Shown piece after piece: positions 5,913 to 7,786 of a DNA stretch of 7,786 nucleotides (position 1 is its first letter; each line of letters begins with the position of its first letter). Under the pieces are notes generated by a model. That model ran no database searches, had not been told where the DNA came from, and saw only the letters and a list, made by a program, of their open reading frames with translations. The position numbers and the translations under genes are program-made. The DNA is taken from positions 1-7,786 of the forward strand of contig DXGW01000021.1 of the NCBI GenBank assembly GCA_019113665.1, given 5' to 3'. Source of the stretch: Candidatus Alistipes excrementipullorum. Lineage in GTDB: Bacteria > Bacteroidota > Bacteroidia > Bacteroidales > Rikenellaceae.

Positions 5913-7786
5913 TTATTCTTTCTCTTCGTTTGTTGTCAGCGGTTTGGCAAAGATGCCCTTGAGTCGCTCCGCGTCGTATTTGGAACGGCGGTCATAATAG
6001 TAGAGACCGTTCTCCTCCTGTTCGACGTCGGTCAGCTGCGTGTAGCAGAATCCCCATACGCAATCGCTCAACTGGAGCAGGGCGTCGACCTGACCTTCGA
6101 GACGCTTGTAGAAATCCTCCCTGGTGACTGCCGAGTCGCCGTAACCCCATGACGACTGTTTTTCCCTGCCGGTTACGTCGGGAACAGGATTGGCCTCGAG
6201 ACACTTGATGCCGCCGAACTCGTCGATCAGATAGGGCTTGCGGCCGTCATACTTCGTTATCGGGAGCGGGTACTTGTCGACCTGGTCTCCTGTCGGGACG
6301 TTGCCGCTGGCCAATTCCGGAGTCTTGGAGTAGGGTGTGCGTATGAACATCTTGCCGTCGTTGTAGACCTTCTTGCCCAGCTTGGCGGGATCCTGTTCGT
6401 AATGGTGCATGCAGCAGATGTCGTGATGGGGCGTGAGGGTTCCTCCGCTCGCGGTATTCACCGGTCGGGTCGGGTCGAGTGCGTGCGTCAATATATAGGT
6501 ATCCTCGATGAGGCGCGGGTACTGTACGTTGTCGGGCCACCATACCTCGTTGAACGGTGTCCATACCACTATCGACGGGTGGTTGCGGTCGCGTATGATT
6601 ATGTTGCCCCACTCCGGAAGGAAGTTGCGTGCCGCGATCGGCGATTTCTCGTCTATGCCCCAGCTGGCGTATTCGCCCCAGCAGAGATAGCCGAGTTTGT
6701 CGGCCCAATAGTGGTACCTCTCCTCGAAAACCTTCTGGTGGAGGCGCGCTCCGTTGAACCCTACGGCTTTCGACAGCTCGATGTCGCGTCGCAGAGCCTC
6801 GTCGCTCGGAGCCGTCCAGTTGCCGTCGGGATAGAAACCCTGGTCGAGAACCAGACGCTGGTAGTAGGGCTGGTTGTTGAGATATATCCTGTTGCCGTCG
6901 ACATGTATCTTGCGCATGCCGAGATATGACTTTATGCGGTCGACGATATTGCCCTCCTTGTCCCTGATGACATACTCCACATCATAGAGGTTGGGCTCTT
7001 CGGGCGACCATGTCTTGAAGTTCCTGAACGGTATTACCACCGGCATGCCTTCGACCGTGGCGACACTCTTTTTGGCGAGGGTCTTGCCGTTTTCCGAGAT
7101 GGTTGCCGTAAGCGTGTTTGTCGACAGTGTGTTGTAGTAGCGGGGAATGATAACGACCTGGCGCTGGTCGATGTCGGTTATGACCTGTACGTGCTCGAGC
7201 GAGTAGTCTGACGTGGCCTCGACCCATACTGTCTGCCATATTCCGGTCGTACGTGAATAGAGGCAGCCGAACGAATTGTAACGCAGCGACTGTTTCCCTG
7301 CACCTTGTGCGCGGCTGCGCAGGTCGCTGTTGGCGCGTACCACCAGGTCGTGCGGTTTGCCGTCGGCGACGTAGTCGCTTATGTCGTATGCGAACGAGTC
7401 CGAACCGCCGATGTGGCGTCCCACGAACTTACCGTCGATATAGACCTCGGATTCGTAGTATACGGCGCCGAAATTGAGCATTATGCGGCGCTCGGCCCAT
7501 GATGCCGGTACCTGCAGCGTGCGGTGGTACCATATCCCGGTTATGAAGTCCTTGTGCCCGACACCCGACAGTTTGCTTTCGGGACAGAACGGGACGATGA
7601 TCTTGTCGTCGAAGCCCTTGCTGTCGAACAGCCTGCGCTCGAAGCCAGTGTTTACGTTGTCGAGACTGTAGCTCCACTCTCCGTTGAGGTTGATCCATTC
7701 GCTACGCTCGAACTGCGGGCGCGGATATTCGGCACGCGGTTGTGCCGCCAATGATGCCGTGATTGAAATTGCAATGAATAAGGTTA
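5913..7786 (-). CDS. Secreted GH2 glycoside hydrolase, 5' end cut by window edge
   Basis: A three-domain GH2 enzyme, most likely a periplasmic or surface beta-glycosidase. Counting from the Leu codon at 7751 as residue 1, a jelly-roll sugar-binding domain covers about 18-180 (NLNGEWSYSLD near its start), an Ig-like domain about 182-283, and a TIM barrel about 284-600. The acid/base is Glu402 in WTPFNEVWW; the nucleophile is Glu511 in LIDEFGG. Both are intact. A TTG at 7751 could be read as a start, but the frame stays open to the window edge and encodes TLFIAIAISITASLAAQPRA, a signal-peptide core with a small-residue cleavage site and no lipobox Cys. The true start is therefore beyond 7786. 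It lacks the LacZ C-terminal domain, so it is a different subfamily from the + strand enzyme. Substrate is unknown (galactoside, glucuronide or other). It heads the likely operon with glpT. Confidence 0.92.
   Translation of the reverse strand, partial: TLFIAISITASLAAQPRAEYPRPQFERSEWINLNGEWSYSLDNVNTGFERRLFDSKGFDDKIIVPFCPESKLSGVGHKDFITGIWYHRTLQVPASWAERRIMLNFGAVYYESEVYIDGKFVGRHIGGSDSFAYDISDYVADGKPHDLVVRANSDLRSRAQGAGKQSLRYNSFGCLYSRTTGIWQTVWVEATSDYSLEHVQVITDIDQRQVVIIPRYYNTLSTNTLTATISENGKTLAKKSVATVEGMPVVIPFRNFKTWSPEEPNLYDVEYVIRDKEGNIVDRIKSYLGMRKIHVDGNRIYLNNQPYYQRLVLDQGFYPDGNWTAPSDEALRRDIELSKAVGFNGARLHQKVFEERYHYWADKLGYLCWGEYASWGIDEKSPIAARNFLPEWGNIIIRDRNHPSIVVWTPFNEVWWPDNVQYPRLIEDTYILTHALDPTRPVNTASGGTLTPHHDICCMHHYEQDPAKLGKKVYNDGKMFIRTPYSKTPELASGNVPTGDQVDKYPLPITKYDGRKPYLIDEFGGIKCLEANPVPDVTGREKQSSWGYGDSAVTREDFYKRLEGQVDALLQLSDCVWGFCYTQLTDVEQEENGLYYYDRRSKYDAERLKGIFAKPLTTNEEKE

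Noticed and set aside
5310..6152. A 280-codon + strand frame across the glpT-GH2 junction
   Set aside because: A shadow of two well-supported genes on the opposite strand; its composition is what antisense translation of them gives.
1..7786. CRISPR, insertion sequence, tRNA, riboswitch or toxin-antitoxin pair
   Set aside because: I saw no spaced direct repeats, transposase motifs, cloverleaf or long structured leader, and the genes fill almost all of the window.

Overview
The window looks like chromosomal DNA from a gut-type Bacteroidota, probably Bacteroidales; an Alistipes-like genus is a guess. The reasons are the bS21 sequence type, two different GH2 glycoside hydrolases, an HhH protein of the Bacteroidota ComEA-like type, moderately high GC, and the lack of a strong Shine-Dalgarno (SD) sequence at any visible start codon. 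The assignment is by protein resemblance, not by marker search.

Layout. The + strand (2-1222) carries the C-terminal 406 codons of a LacZ-type beta-galactosidase whose 5' part lies before the window. A perfect 15-bp hairpin (1241-1273) separates it from everything else, which is on the - strand. Read in the direction of transcription (right to left), the - strand genes are: a secreted GH2 glycosidase (5913 to beyond 7786, start outside the window), a GlpT-type organophosphate antiporter (4458-5900), a UbiD-family prenyl-FMN decarboxylase (2616-4451), a membrane-anchored four-repeat helix-hairpin-helix protein (1560-2612), and ribosomal protein bS21 (1293-1484). Gaps are 12, 6, 3 and 75 nt, so the first four form a likely operon. 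rpsU may be read through from it or have its own promoter. The convergent lacZ and rpsU ends share the hairpin as a two-way terminator.

How the genes work together. The only functional pair I can argue for is the exported GH2 enzyme and GlpT: glycan cleavage in the periplasm next to an inner-membrane importer of glycerol-3-phosphate or a similar organophosphate. UbiD (aromatic or quinone-type decarboxylation), the HhH protein (probable DNA binding outside the inner membrane) and bS21 (translation) have no obvious shared pathway with that pair.

I found no mobile element, CRISPR array, tRNA or rRNA, and no convincing new biological system. The points most worth a second look are a full-length SD sequence placed directly after the lacZ stop codon, the GH2-glpT pairing, and the bS21 gene in an otherwise SD-poor neighbourhood. 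No stretch over 300 bases lacks a gene.
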